Positions 23,671 through 36,731 of a stretch of 64,000 nucleotides of DNA are shown in pieces (the first letter of the stretch is position 1; each line of letters opens with the position of its first letter). The position numbers and the translations under genes are program-made. The notes beneath the pieces are model-generated. The model searched no databases. It was not told the DNA's origin and saw only the letters and a program-made list of their open reading frames with translations. The DNA is from Stomoxys calcitrans (Eukaryota; Arthropoda; Insecta; Diptera; Muscidae): assembly GCF_963082655.1 (NCBI RefSeq), contig NC_081555.1, positions 179,547,151 through 179,611,150 of the forward strand, written 5' to 3'.

Positions 23671-26022
23671 ATTCAAGTATTTTTAATATCAAAAAATCCT
23701 TCTCTCCCTAGAATGAAGTTAAGCATGCTGCTTCACTGTAAGTTTCCGTGGTGTTTGCTTGATTTTCGAAAACAGTTAATTGAGTTTGGTGGTAAATGCA
23801 ATGCCCTTATAGACTATATATAATAAATGTACATTCAGACACATACAAGCAACGGTAAATACTCTCTGACATACACATTGTGTGGGGAGCTGCTAAAGAC
23901 GAGTAGTTACATGCGGGCATATACATACATACACACACAAACTCAACATAAAGTTGAAGCTACATCTGTGCCTAGTATGTGTTTATTAACTTTTTGTTGT
24001 TTAGTGTTTTTTGTTGCTTCTTTTTGCATGTTAAATACATTTTCTCACAATTCTAACCCACTAACAGTTAATAAATTATCCTTAAGGGTTTGAAACATTA
24101 CACACCACATACACTCACACACACACAGACATAGTATATCGAAGCACATACATATATCGCTTTTCAGCCAAACACATATGAAACTTTGTGTGAGTGTGTG
24201 TGTGCTGGAGTTACTGTTTTGTCTTTAACAAAATTATCCTTTACAACAACATGGCAATCTTATATTTAGAGGCATCCTTGTACACAAGTGTTTGCGCTTG
24301 TGTCTGTGTCATGTTTTGTTTTTCTTACTTTTTCCAGGTTTTTTTTTGTTGTCTTAGGGCAGAGATCTGTATCAGAATAATTTGTGAGAGACTGTCTGAA
24401 ATTTTTTTTTGTTGTCTTTGCATATGTATGTGTAAAGTGGAAATGAAGCCGCCCACCTTCATATCCTCATTCACACACTCACACGCAAGTGCTCATTTCA
24501 CATTCGCATAAAGCGCACGAATGAATGAATGAATGAATGAATGGGTATGTTAATTTTTCATAACATCTGTTTAGTGGCAGCACAACAAAATAATAGTCCT
24601 TGTCGTAGTTCTGCCACACCCCCTCCCACCAAACACAAACTCATGCACAGGTTTGCATACAGATTTGGGGATCATGACTCTTGTTCCTGTTTCATGTTAA
24701 TAATTCTGATGATGGGACAATGTATTTTGTTAGTGTGTGTAGTAACATAGTTCATGTCTTTTCGCCCCGCACTACGTAGGTGCATGCTAGCGTGTGAGTG
24801 TGTGCGTGTGTGTGCGTGTGTGTGCGAGAGTAATTGGCAGTGATGTTGGTGTCGTTGGCATGCAAAGTGTTAATTTCGCTTTCATACATCTTCAAAATCT
24901 CATCAGTTACTTAGAAACTGTGCTACTCGCAAATTCTACCACTTGAATCAATTTTCTCAACAGCAGATAACAACAGCCGAGAATTCGGGAAACGGAACAA
25001 AACGAAAGTAATTTGCTCATTTTAATTTACTTTGTTGTGTAGACAGACCGGCAGCCACATTCATACTGAGAGACCGACAGACACAGTGACAAACAGACAC
25101 GGAGCGCAGAACATGCTTCAAGCTTTTCCAAAATATTTACGAATTTCATAGCAAGTGTGTGTTCGCCCACGCTTTTGCGAAGGAGGTTGAAATATTTCGG
25201 GGAAAACAATTTTTAATGTTAATGCAGCTAAAGTGGTTTTCGCAGAAAATTAACTTTGAGCATCACCAAGGTTATCGATAGAAGGATAATAGGAAGGAAT
25301 TGCAATTTATTCCTTCAAGGTTGGCTGATTTTTTCAACCTTAGAAATCTATAAGCGAACGATAGAACAAAAACATTTATTAGTAAACCCAAAGAGTTCTC
25401 TTGAAGCTTTTAGGACGGAAATCGTAAGGGAAATGTCAAAGTTTGGTAGGCCAAAAGGGCACGTGCTGAGAATAGATATAAACAAACAGAAGGTCACTGA
25501 ACATCTTTAAATGAATTTCAACGAACACCAGTGAAGAAATATTTCAGAATAACAGAATTTAATCCGATGCAGAACAAAAAGAAGGACGATCCAAAGAAAT
25601 TAATAATTCAGTAATTCCGCTCGGAGTTTCCCACTCATATTTTTCATGTAGGCAGAAAAACTTTTGAAATGAGCGATATGAGTTCATATTTTGTTATTTT
25701 TTAACATTTTTTTATTTTTTTCCCTTTTCCCCGATTTGAATAAAACTTGGTATTTAAGGTACAATTATGACCCATCCTATTGATTGATAAGTCCATATAC
25801 TCCCCGAATAACCAAACATACCAAGTTAAGGATATCCTCTTCTTATTGATGTAGGTCACTAATTTGGAAATAAATCCATGGGCTCACAATTGGATTTAGC
25901 TCCCATGTAAACTGACCCTCCGATTAAAATTCTTAATGGATATCATATCAATTGATCCTCGAACATGACCTCTTCAACCCCTTGAACACTCATTTATTAG
26001 CCCAGAGCTAAATTACACACAA
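23671..26022. other. Unique spacer with CA/GT and GAAT microsatellites
   Basis: Tracts: ACACACACACAC near 24118, (GAAT)n at 24519-24544, and GTGTGTG-type at 24796-24826. A degenerate 'ttggatttagctcccatgtaaactgacc' near 25890 may be an old C/A-type unit. A plus frame at 25256-25510 has no recognisable motif. Confidence 0.4.
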
Positions 26023-27421
26023 AACAAGTAAAAGGGCATTAACTTCGGCCGGGCCGAACTTTGGATACCCACCACCTCGGGTGTATATGTAAACCCCCTT
26101 TTGCCATGATTTAGTGAAATTGGATAACTCACGCAACCAAATTCATATTCGTATCACTTCCAATAACCGTGCTAAGTATGGTTTAAATCGGTAAATGTTT
26201 TGATATAGCTGCCATATATATCGATTTTGGGACTTGACTTCTTGAGCCTCTAGAGGGCGCAACTCTCATCCGATTTGACTGAAATTTTGCACGTGGTGTT
26301 TTGTTATGACTTCCAATAACTGTGCTAAGTATGGCGCAAATTGGTACATAACTTGATATAGCTGCCATATAAACCGCTCTCCCGATTTTGCTTCTTGAGC
26401 CTCTAGGGGGCCCAAATCTCATCCGATTTGGCAGAAATTTAGCCACGTCCATCCGTCTGTCCGTCTGTCTGTTGAAATCATACTACAGTCTTCAAAAATA
26501 GAGATATTGAACTGAAACTATGCACAGATTCTTTTTTCGTCCATAAGCAGGTTAAGTTCGAAGATGGGCTATATCAGACTATATCTTGATATAGCCCCCA
26601 TATAGACCGATCAGCCGATTTAGGGTCTTAGACCCCTAAAAGCCACATTTATTATCGGATTTTGATGAAATTTGGGACAGTGAGTTGTGTTGGACCCCTC
26701 GACATCCCTCTTCAATTTGGCCCAGATCGGTCTAGATTTGGATATAGATGCCATATAGACCGATTCTCTGATTTGGGGTCTTAGGGCCATAAAAGCCACA
26801 TATATTATCCGATTTTGCTGAAATTTGGGACAGTGAGTTGTGTTGGGCCCCTCGACATCCCTCTTCAATTTGGCCCAGAGTGGTCCAGATTTGGATATGG
26901 CTGCCATATAGGCCGATCCTCCGATTTGGGGTCTTAGGCACATAAAATGCTCATTTATTATCCGATGTCGCCGAAATTTGGGACAGTGAGTTGAGTTAAA
27001 CCTCTTGACATACTTCTGCATTATGGCCCAAATCGGTCTTCATTTGGATATAGCTGCCAATGAGACCGATATCTCGATCTAAATTCTTGGCCCCATAAAA
27101 GGCGCATTTATAATCCCATGTCACTGAAATTTGACACAGTGACTTATGTTAGGCTCTTCGACATCCGTGTCGTATATGGTTCAGATCGGTTTATTTTTAG
27201 ATATAGCTACTAAAAAGACCAATATTTTGTTATACACAATTGAACAATGAGTCGTACTTATTAGAATTTGGTCCAAATCGGAACATATTTCGATATAACT
27301 GCTATGGGACATAAGGTATGCAATTTTCACAGGATTTTGATGAAATGTGGTTTACATATATACCCGAGGTGGTGGGTATCCAAAGTTCGGACCGTCCGAA
27401 CTTAACGCCTTTTTACTTGTT
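26023..27421 (-). mobile_element. Composite: B left end (+), A piece (-), B body and left end (-)
   Basis: 26023-26140 is a plus-oriented B left terminus (TTCGGCCGGGCCGAACTTTG with ACCCACCACCTCGGGTGTAT). 26141-26440 is A-type units on the minus strand. From 26441 ('agccacgtccatccgtctgtcc') B resumes on the minus strand through 153-bp units to a left terminus ending CTTTTTACTTGTT at 27421. The B right palindrome is missing. The two B left ends therefore face each other, an inverted-end composite. Confidence 0.8.
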
Positions 27422-27520
27422 TAACTTATGTTAGAAAAAGTACGTCTTATGCATAGTGTGATTATTTATAGGCCTGATGGCTTCGCATTGGATGAAATGA
27501 AATAAATAAATAAAAAAATA

Positions 27521-27860
27521 AATTGCGCCCCCTAGAGACTCAAGAAGTCAAGACCCAAGATCGGTTTATATAGCAGCTATATCAAAACATGGACCGATAT
27601 GGCCCATTTACAATCCCAACCGACCTACACTAATAAGAAGTATATTTTCAAGCGGCTAGCCTTAATTCTTCGAAAGTTAGCGTGATATCGACAGACAAAT
27701 GGACGGAGGGTCGGACGGACGGACATGCCTAGTTCGACTTAAATTGTCAGGACGATCAAGAGTATGTATACTTTATGGGGTCTCGGACTCATATTTCGAG
27801 TAGTTACAAACAGAATGGCGAAATTAGTATACCCCCAACCTATGGTGAAGGGTATAAAAA
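27521..27860 (+). mobile_element. Family A right-end fragment
   Basis: A last unit, the A pre-microsatellite segment, a short GACGGACGGAC tract, the 'atgtatactttatggggtctc' block and terminus 'cctatggtgaagggtataaaaa'. Everything to the left is lost. Confidence 0.82.
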
Positions 27861-28289
27861 TAGAGAATAAAAACTTGATAATAAAAATTTTAAAATCTAA
27901 CTTTTAAGACATCAAATGCTCCAAAGAGTTAGCAGATGAAGTTTTCTTGCATCACAACATTTATTTTGAGTTAATTAAAAAATATCCATTTTGGCAAAAA
28001 TTAAAGTATATTCAGAAAACCATTAACAATTTCTTGCTTACAATTGAGAAACTGAAAATTACAACACTTTAGCACGAGTACAAAAATATTTTTCATAATT
28101 AAAAGTAAACGTTTGCTTCATTACCATGTCCCACTTTTGCGGCAATATATGGATTTACACAACTAAATTTGTGTGTGATCTACAACCAGAATACCACCTG
28201 TACTGCGGTATGAATCTGCGAAATGCTGTGTAAAACGACTACGCAAACCACTAAGATCATTTAATATATTTTGCATACATTAAGGCGGG
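27861..28289. other. AT-rich spacer, nothing recognised
   Basis: No frame, repeat end or RNA motif was found in this 430-bp gap between A copies. Confidence 0.4.
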
Positions 28290-29178
28290 TAAAACTATGG
28301 ATAGATTATAGACCGATTTAGACCGTACTGGGCAAAGAACAGTAGTTGCAAAATTTCAGCCAAATCAGACAAAAATTACGGCTTCCAGTGGCTCAAGAAA
28401 TCAAATCGGGATATCGGTTTATATGGGAGATATATCAAAATCTGAACCGATATTGCCCATTTGCAATCCCCAACGACCTACATTGATATTAAATATCTTT
28501 GCAAAATTTCTAACGGCTAGCTTTTAGCGTTCGACCTATATTTCGACATATGGACGGACTGACGGGTGACAGTTTATATGGCAGCTATATCAGGTTATAG
28601 ACTTATTTAAACCATACTAAGCACGGATGTTGGAAGTTATAACGAAACGCAACGTGCAAAATTTCCGCCAAATCGGATAACAATTCGATTCTAACAGCTT
28701 AAGAAATTAAATCGAGAAATCGGTTTATCTGGCAGCTACAATATATCAAAACATGGAACGATTTGTCCCATATATTGGGTTACCCAAAAAGTAATTGCGG
28801 ATTTTTTAAAAGAAAGTAAATGCATTTTTAATAAAACTTAGAATAAACTTTAATCAAATATAATTTTTTTAAATTTTTTTTCTAAAGCAAGCTAAAAGTA
28901 ACAGCTGATAACTGACGGAAGAAAGAATGCAATTACAAAGTCACAATGAAAAATCCGCAATTACTTTTTGGGTAACCCAATACTTCAAGCGTCTAGCTTT
29001 ACTCATTCGAAAGATAGCGTTCTTTCCATAGACGGACGGTAATGGCTAGATCAACTTAAAATGTCATGACGATCAAAAATATATATATTGTACTTTAAGG
29101 GGTCTTAAACAAATATTTCGAGGTGTTACAAACGGAATGTCGAAATTATTATACCCCATTTTTTGGTGGAGGATATAA
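28290..29178 (+). mobile_element. Old family A element with nested MITE
   Basis: Diverged units and a very short microsatellite (GACGGACTGACGGGTGAC), followed unexpectedly by more units, so part of the array lies on both sides of it. The terminus is degenerate ('ataccccattttttggtggaggatataa'). A mariner MITE interrupts it at 28775-28980. Confidence 0.7.
28775..28980 (-). mobile_element. mariner-type MITE, copy 3 (short)
   Basis: Ends TTGGGTTACCCAAAAAGTAA and TTACTTTTTGGGTAACCCAA, flanked by TA. It lacks about 30 bp ('agctgtgaaaaaatttgtc...') next to one end that copies 1, 2 and 4 keep. Both ends share the same G-to-A/C-to-T change (GGTTACCC), so the two termini match each other better than those of other copies. 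Confidence 0.9.
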
Positions 29179-29346
29179 GAAGAAAAATTTTTGGGTTAAC
29201 AGAAGTTTTGAATTTTCGCGTACAAGAGCCATCTTTTACCGCAGACAAAGTTCCTAAGAGTTTTACCATAATCGAAATGTCGTTTCCATCAAAATGTGGA
29301 AAATTTACGGCTAACCTTATAACAGTGGAATGAAAGTTACTATAAA

Positions 29347-30417
29347 AACAAGTAAAAGCGTGCTAAGTTCGGCCGGGCCGAATCTTATATACCCTCCACC
29401 ATGGATCGCATTTGTCGAGTTCTTTTCCCGACATCTCTTCTTAGGCAAAAACAAGTCCCCAGATCTGTTTATATGACAGCTATATCAGGTTATGAACCGA
29501 TTTGAACCACATTTGGCACAATTGTTGGATATCATAACAAAATACTACGTGCCAAAATTCATTCAAATTGGATAAGAATTGCGCCTTCTAGAGGCTCAAG
29601 AAGTCAAGACCCAAGATCGGTTTATATGACAGATATTTAAGGTTATGAACCGATTTGAACCATACTTGGCACAGTTGCTGGATATCATAACAAAACACGT
29701 CGTGCAGAATTTCATCCCAATCGGATAAGAATTGCGCACTCTAGAGGATCAAGAAGTCAAGACCCAAGATCGGTTTATATGGCAGCTATATCAGGCTATA
29801 AACCGATTTGAACCATACTCGGCACAGTTGTTGGATATCATAACAAAACACGTCGTGCAAAATTTCATCCCAATCGGATAAGAATTGCGCACTCTAGAGG
29901 CTCAATAAGTAAAGACCCAAGATCGGTTTATATGGCAGCTATATCAGGTTATGGACCGATTTGAACCATACTTGGCACAGTTGTTGGATATCATAACAAA
30001 ACACGTCGTGCAAAATTTCATCCCAATCGGATAAGAATTACGCATTATAGAGGCTCAAGAAGTCAAGACCCAAGATCGGTTTATATGGCAGCTATATCAA
30101 AACATGGACCGATATGGCCCATTAACAATACAAACCGACCTACACTAATAAAAAGTGTTTGTGCAAAATTTCAAGCGGTTAGCTTTACTCCTTCGGAAGT
30201 TAGCGTGCTTTCGACAGACAGACGGACAGACGGACGGACGGACGGACGGACGGACAGACGGACGGACGGACAGACGGACGGACATGGCTAGATCGACATA
30301 AAATTTCACGACGATCAAGAATATATATACTTTATGGGGTCTCAGACGAATATTTCGAGTAGTTACAATCAGAATGACGAAATTAGTATACCCCCCATCT
30401 TATGGTGGAGGGTATAA
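29347..30417 (+). mobile_element. Family A element, complete
   Basis: Left terminus AACAAGTAAAAGCGTGCTAA with perfect palindrome TTCGGCCGGGCCGAA and leader TATACCCTCCACCATGGATC. A-type units repeat 'cggataagaattgcgca.tctagaggctca'. GACGGACGGACG array at 30218-30284. INE-1-like block TATATACTTTATGGGGTCTC, and right terminus CCATCTTATGGTGGAGGGTA. SINE1 DNA follows immediately. Confidence 0.92.
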
Positions 30418-30421
30418 TAGT

Positions 30422-30640
30422 AATGCAAATTGCAAATCTGCCTATGAACATTCCATTCAGGAACAAGGGCAAACCTTTCACATATCAATGAGTGCTGTCC
30501 GATTCAAGTTTAAGCTCAATGATAGGGGGCGACACCTTTTTGTGAAGAAGTTTTTACATGGCTGCCATACGAAATCGTATAGTACCTCACAAATTATGCC
30601 AGCATTAGGAGGGGGAAAACCACCGCTGAAAACCAATATG
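30422..30640 (-). mobile_element. SINE1 fragment, head missing
   Basis: Tail GCAAATTGCAAAT and SINE1 body are present. The tRNA-like head is absent, replaced at about 30645 by family B sequence. Confidence 0.75.
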
Positions 30641-30644
30641 CCCA

Positions 30645-31676
30645 CATTCTTTTTTTGTCCATAAGCAGGTTAAGTTTGAAGATGGGTTATAGTGGACTAT
30701 ATCTTCATATCTATATCTTGACTTTATCTATATCGGGCTATATCTTGATAAAAGCCACATTTATTATCCGATTATGCTGAAATTTGGAACAGTGAGTTGT
30801 GTTAGGACAGTCGACTCCCTTCTTCAGATCGGCCCAGCTTTGGATATAGCTGCCATATAGGCCGATCTCTCGATTTAAGGCTTTGGGCCCATAAAAGACG
30901 CACTTATTGTCCGATGTCGCCGAAATTTCGGACAGTGATTTACGCTAGGCCCCTCCATATCTTTCTGCAACATGGCACAGATCGCTCCAGATTTGGATAT
31001 AGCTCTCATATAGACCGATCTATCGATTTAAGGTTTAGAACCCATAAAAGCCGCATTTATTGTCCAATTTCGCCGAAATCTGGGACAGTGAGTTGTACAA
31101 GGCTCTTCGACAACTTTCTGCAATTTAGCCCAGATCAGTTCAGATTTGAATATAGCTGCCATATAGACCGATCTCTCGATTTAAGATTTTGGGGCCATAA
31201 AAGGCGCATTTATTTTCCGATTTCGCCGAAATTTAGGACAGTGAGCTGTGTTAGGCCTTTCGACAGCCCTCTACAATTTGGGCCAGATCGCTTCAGCTGC
31301 CATATAGACCGATCTCTCGGTTTAATGTCCTGGCCCCATAAATGGCACATTTATAATCTGATTTTGCTGAAATTTGACACAGTGACTTATCTCAGGCTTT
31401 TCGACATCAGTGTCGCACATGGTTCAGATAGGTGTATATTTGGATATGGCTAACAAAAAGACCAATATTTTGTTCTAAAAAATTTAACAATGACTTGTAC
31501 TTAATAGACCACACAATATCCGTGTCGAATTTGGTCCAAATTGGATCATATTTCGATTAAGCTGCTATGGGGGCATTAATTATGCCATTTTCACCGAAGT
31601 ATGGCGAAAGTTGGTTTACATATATACTCGAGGTGGTGGGTATCCAAAGTTCGGGCCGGCCGAACATAATGCCTTT
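30645..31676 (-). mobile_element. Family B element, right end missing
   Basis: It enters at 'gtccataagcaggttaagtttg' (the B segment just inside the microsatellite), runs through units and the B leader, and ends with a palindrome variant TTCGGGCCGGCCGAACATAA at its left terminus. That terminus is fused to the next A element at CCTTTTTATACCC. Confidence 0.85.
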
Positions 31677-32740
31677 TTATACCCTCCACCATAGGATGGG
31701 GGTATACTAATTTCATCATTCTGTTTGCAACTATTCGAAATATTCGTCTGAAACCCCATAAAGTATATTCATTATTGATCATCGTGACATTTTATGTCGA
31801 TCTAGCCATGTCGGTTCGTATATCCACCTGTCTGTCAAAATCACGCTAACTTTCGAAGGAGTTAAGCTAACCGCTTGAAATTTTAATCAAATACGTCTTA
31901 TTAGTGCAGGTCAGTTGCGATTGTAAATGGGCCATATCGGTCCATATTTTGATATAGCTGCCATATAAATCTATCTTGGGTCTTGACTTTTTGAGCCTCT
32001 ATAGGGCGCAATTCTTATCCGATTGGAATGGAATTTTGCACGACGTGTTTTGCTATGACTTCCAACAATTGTGCCAAGTATGGTTCAAATCGGTTCATAA
32101 CCTGATATAGCTGCCATATAAACCGATCTTGCGTCTTGTCTTCTTGAGCCTCTAGAGGGCGCAATTCTTATCCGATTGGAATGAAATTTTGCACGACGTG
32201 TTTTCCTATGACTTCCAACAACTTTGCTAAATATGGTTCAAATTGGTTAATAACCTGATATAGCTGCCCTATATACCGATCTTGGGTCTTGACTTCTCGA
32301 GCCTCTAGAGGGCGCAATTCTTATCCGATTGGAATGAAATTTTGCACAACTCGTTTTGCTATAACTTCCAACAACTGTGTTAAATTACGTTCAAATCGGT
32401 TCATAACCTGATATAGCTGCCCTATAAACCGATCTTGGATCTTGACTTTTTGAGTCTCTAGAGGGCGCAATTATTATCCGATTGGAAAGGAATTTGCACG
32501 ACGTGTTTTCCTTATGACTTCCAACAACTGTGCTAAATATGGTTTAAATTGGTTCATAACCTGATATAGCTGCCCTATAAACCGATCTTGGATCTTGACT
32601 TCGTGTGCCTCTAGAGGGCGCATCCGATTTGACTGAAATTGTACGACGGATCCTCTCATGACCATCAACATACGTGTTTATTTATTAATCGGTCTATAGC
32701 CTGATACAGCTTCCATATAAATCGAACTCTCTATTTACCC
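31677..32740 (-). mobile_element. Family A element, left end missing
   Basis: Right palindrome TATACCCTCCACCATAGGAT at 31677, CATAAAGTATATTCATTATT block and a very short GTCC remnant. Well-aligned units follow, ending at about 32740 inside a unit ('aatcgaactctctatttac'). Confidence 0.85.
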
Positions 32741-34465
32741 AACCACAGTTTAGGTATTTTTCGTCTTTTTGAAAACCACTTATTTACCCCCTTCTAATAA
32801 ACCCAGCGTAATGGTCTCCTCCAGTCTAGCGCCTTCCGCGCTTCGCAGTTAATGTGTGTTTCAATTAATGTGGATCGATTGAATGTGAGATTACGACACT
32901 TTGTGAACCGTCGTCGTCGCCATCATCATCAGATGACTGATTTCAGTTTTCGTGGTTGTTTTCTTTGTGCTCCGACCACAGTGGCATTCCAAACGACGAT
33001 TTAAACTGTGTGCGAGAGCTACTTGCTCTTTGTAGTTGATTTTTTGCCAGTCGATGTGGCTGTTGTTGTTGCCTTTGTCTGCCTCTTATTATTTTAATAT
33101 TATTTAGATATAGACGTCAGGCGCCACTTGGCAGCCAACGTATGTAGGTAGATAGGAACGCCAGTAAATAAATGCCACAACAACAAACGAGAGCAACTAC
33201 ATTCAACGCTAATATGGTTGAGCCAAAAGAAAAAGATAGAAAAACGCTGAAAATGGCAAAGACGTGGCAATGGCAGCAGCAGCACCAGACACAGAGGCCG
33301 AGGCAGAAGAAGAAAAAGTTGTTCTTTGATTTGCATAAATTACTGACATTGCAACTTGTTGCCTAAGCAAATGAGCATAAATTAAATCAAACACAAGAGT
33401 ACGACGACCGACGATTCAGGTCTACCACCCACCCTCCTTTAGGGAGAAGTTTTTTTTTTTTTAGGCAGCATTGCTCTCACACACTCACTCACCTACTTGC
33501 ATACCAAATAAATCGAATATTTGTTTTCTTTCAAATTTGGAGCAATTGTTCATTTGTGTGTGTGGTGTGGAGAGTGGAGTGTGTCTGACAAAGGTTATGC
33601 AAATGACAGCAAGAAGTTGAACCCACATCTCATTGAATTGCTGCCTATTTCTGCTATACTCACAAACTCAGTTGTATTGGGGAGGGGGGAAGCTTCATGC
33701 TCACAGTGGCCATACAGGTGTTTAGGTGTGTGTGTGTGTGTGCGAGAGAGAGAAGTTGTTAAGTACTTATCCATCCCCGGGATAATGAGTTTAATGTTCT
33801 TACATTAGTCGCAACAGCAAAGCAAAAAACTCTTAACAAAGTTCGTCACGAATAGACTGTTGACGCTTTGTTCTTGTGGATGGGATAGCCTGCAATAATC
33901 CAGTATAGCTTACTTCCTAATCCCCAACGTCCCATAGCTTCAATCCCATTGAATGCCTTTGTTGATGGCGATAGCTGTCAATTTTTTGTGCCGATATTCA
34001 GACGCTAAAGAGTTGACTTCGGATTGTCAACAAATTAGGTGAAGTAATTAAGCAAATGGAAGGTACAAGTACAGTAGATCTACCGCAAAAACAAACGCAT
34101 TCCAGAGGAAAAGCATAATTACTATATTCGCCACTACGAAGCAACATTGGCTTTGTCAATTCGCTTTTGCTACCATCAAAGTATTACTTCTTTATGCATT
34201 CCAATACTTTAAAATTTGTTTGTAAATCTACAGAAATTTGATTTACAAAACGGACAAAGTGCATAACGAATAAAAACTTTTCGAAAAGTTTTCGGAGTAG
34301 CAGCACTGGTAGATAAAACAGATGACAAACAGTGGGATGGGGGAAAAAAATAAGTGGAAATAGGTCTGCCATTTTCGAACGAATGAAGACATCTTCATTT
34401 ACAAGGTTATAGCTGAGGAGTTAACCTGCTAATGTGCAAAATTTCAAAATTTCAGCGCTACTGTG
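32741..34465. other. Unique spacer with simple repeats
   Basis: GGCAGCAGCAGCACC near 33273, a T-run at 33450-33461 and GTGTGTGTGTGTGTG at 33726-33742. No exon recognised. Confidence 0.4.
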
Positions 34466-36731
34466 GCACAGGGTTTTATTTGTTTGTAATACTCAGAAGG
34501 AAGAGAGATAAACCCATTGTATAAAGTACAGGTCGTCTTCAAATTCGGCACAAGCGTTTTCTTGGGCCTAGAGACAAAACCTACTGAAATTGGAAAAAAT
34601 CGGATCACATCTAGATATAGCTCGTCCGATTTGGACAAAAATTGCAATTTAATCGTTATTTGTAAACCGATACTCACGAAATTTTGCACCAGTCTCGACA
34701 TTTAATAGAAATCGGTTCAGATTTAGATCTCATAAATATGTTCGTCCGATTGGGACTAAAATTTTAATTACATTGTCATTCGTAAACCGAGTGTTACGAG
34801 ATTTTGCATTGGGATTTCTTTTATAAGTCTCGTCATTATTGTGAAATTAATAGAAATTGGTTCAGATTTAGATATAGCTCCCATTTTTATACCTTCCTCC
34901 ATAGGATGGGGGTATGCAAATTTCGTCATTCTGTTTGTAACTACTCGAAATATTCGTCAGAGATCCCATAAAGTATATATATTCTTGATCGTCGTGACAT
35001 TTTATGTCGATCTATCCATGTCCGTCCGTCTGTCTGTCCGTCCGACCGTCCATCCGTCTGTCTGTCGAAAGCACGCAAACTTTCGAAGGAGTAAAGCCTG
35101 CCGTTTGAAATTTTGCTCAATTACTTCTTATTAGTGTAGGTCATTCCGGATTGTAAATGAGCCATATCGGCCCATGTTTTGATATAGCTGCCATAAAAAC
35201 CGATCTTGGATCTTGACTTCTTGAGCCTCTAGAGGGCGCAATTCTTATCCGACTGGAATGAAATTTTACACGACGGGTTCTGCTATGATATCAAATAACT
35301 GTGCCAAGTATGGTTCAAATCGGACCATAACCTGATATAGCTGTCATATAAACCGATCTTGGGTCTTGACTTCTGGAGCCTCTAGAGTGCGCAATTCTTA
35401 TGCGATTGGAACGAAATTTTGCACGACGTATTTTGCTATGACATTCAACAACTGTGCCATGTACAGTTCAAATCGGTCTATAACCTGATAAAGCTGTCAT
35501 ATAAACCGATCTTGGGTCTTGACTTCTTGAGCCTCTAGAGGGCGCAATTCTTATCCGACTGGAATAATAAAATTTTACACGACGTGTTCTGCTATGATAT
35601 CAAAAAACTGTGCCAAGTATTGTTCAAATCGGTCCATAACCTGATATAGCTGTCATATAAACCGATCTTGGGTCTTGACTTCTTGAGCCTCTAGAGGGCG
35701 CAATTCTTATCCGATTGGAATAAATTTTTGCACGAAGTATTTTTTTATGATATCCAACTGCTGAGCCAACTATAGTTCAAATCGTTTTATAACCTGATAT
35801 AGCTGCCATATAAACAGATCTGAGGACTTGACTTCTTGAGCTTCTAGAGGGCGCAATTTCTATCCGATTTGGCTGAAATTTTGCATGACATATTTTAATC
35901 TCTTTTATTTAACAACTGTGTCAAATAAGGTTTAAAGCGGTTTATAACCTGATATAGCTGCCATATAAATCGATCTTCGATCTTGACTTTTTGAGCCTCT
36001 AGAGGTCGCAATTATTATCCGATATGCCTGAAATTTTGTGCGACGGATCCTCTCATGACCATCAACATACGTGCTTATTATGGTCTGGTTCGGTCTATAG
36101 CCCGATACAGCTCCCATATAAATAGATCTCTCTATTTTACTTCTTGAGCCCCCAAAGGGCGCAATTCTTATTTGAATTGGCTGACATTTTACACAGATCT
36201 CCAACATATAATTTAATTGTGGTCCAAACCGGACCATATCTTGATATCGCTCTAATAGCAGAGCAAATCTTTTCTTTTATCCTTGTTTTGCCTAAGAAGA
36301 GATGTGGGGAATAGATCTCGACAAATGCGATCCATGGTGGAGGGTATGTAATATTCGACCCGGCCGAAATTAGCACGCTTTTACTTGTTTATGTTCATTT
36401 GGTTTGGACTAGTATTACAATAATTTGGTAATTTGTTAGCCCATTCACACGAATATTAGCACAAAGGATTCCCTTATGACTCCCGGCTTTTATACTGAAT
36501 TCAATAGAAATCAGTTCAGATTTAGATATAGCTCCCATATATATTTTCGTCCGATTTTGAATAATATGATAGAAATGTCTTAAGATTTAGATATACCTAC
36601 CGTATATATGCTTCTCCTAGCCTTAGCCAACCCATTTATCAATCGATCTCCTCAAAAAATCAAACTTAAGCGAATTTTAAATTCGATGAAAAGGTCGGCT
36701 TCGCCCGACTTTAGCCCGTTCTTACTTGTTT
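34466..36731 (+). mobile_element. Family C repeat split by a family A element
   Basis: C sequence at 34466-34884 resumes at 36390. Its right end is 'tcggcttcgcccgactttagcccgttcttacttgttt': a hairpin GTCGGCTTCGCCCGAC followed by the same TTACTTGTTT seen at A and B left ends. Removing A joins 'tatagctcccat' to 'atgttcatttggtttgg', a normal C unit boundary. Confidence 0.75.
34885..36389 (-). mobile_element. Family A element, complete, nested in C
   Basis: Right palindrome TATACCTTCCTCCATAGGAT, CATAAAGTATATATATTCTT block and GTCC tract (35022-35056). Six to seven units, leader GCGATCCATGGTGGAGGGTA, left palindrome CGACCCGGCCGAAATTAGCA and terminus TTTTACTTGTTT. T-rich flanks on both sides fit TT insertion. 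Confidence 0.9.

Noticed and set aside
25256..25510. An 84-codon plus frame (MSITKVIDRR...)
   Set aside because: Mixed composition looks plausible, but there is no motif, no splice context and no recognisable family.
26620..27021. A 133-codon frame in family B
   Set aside because: Same artefact: 51-codon periodic translation of B units.
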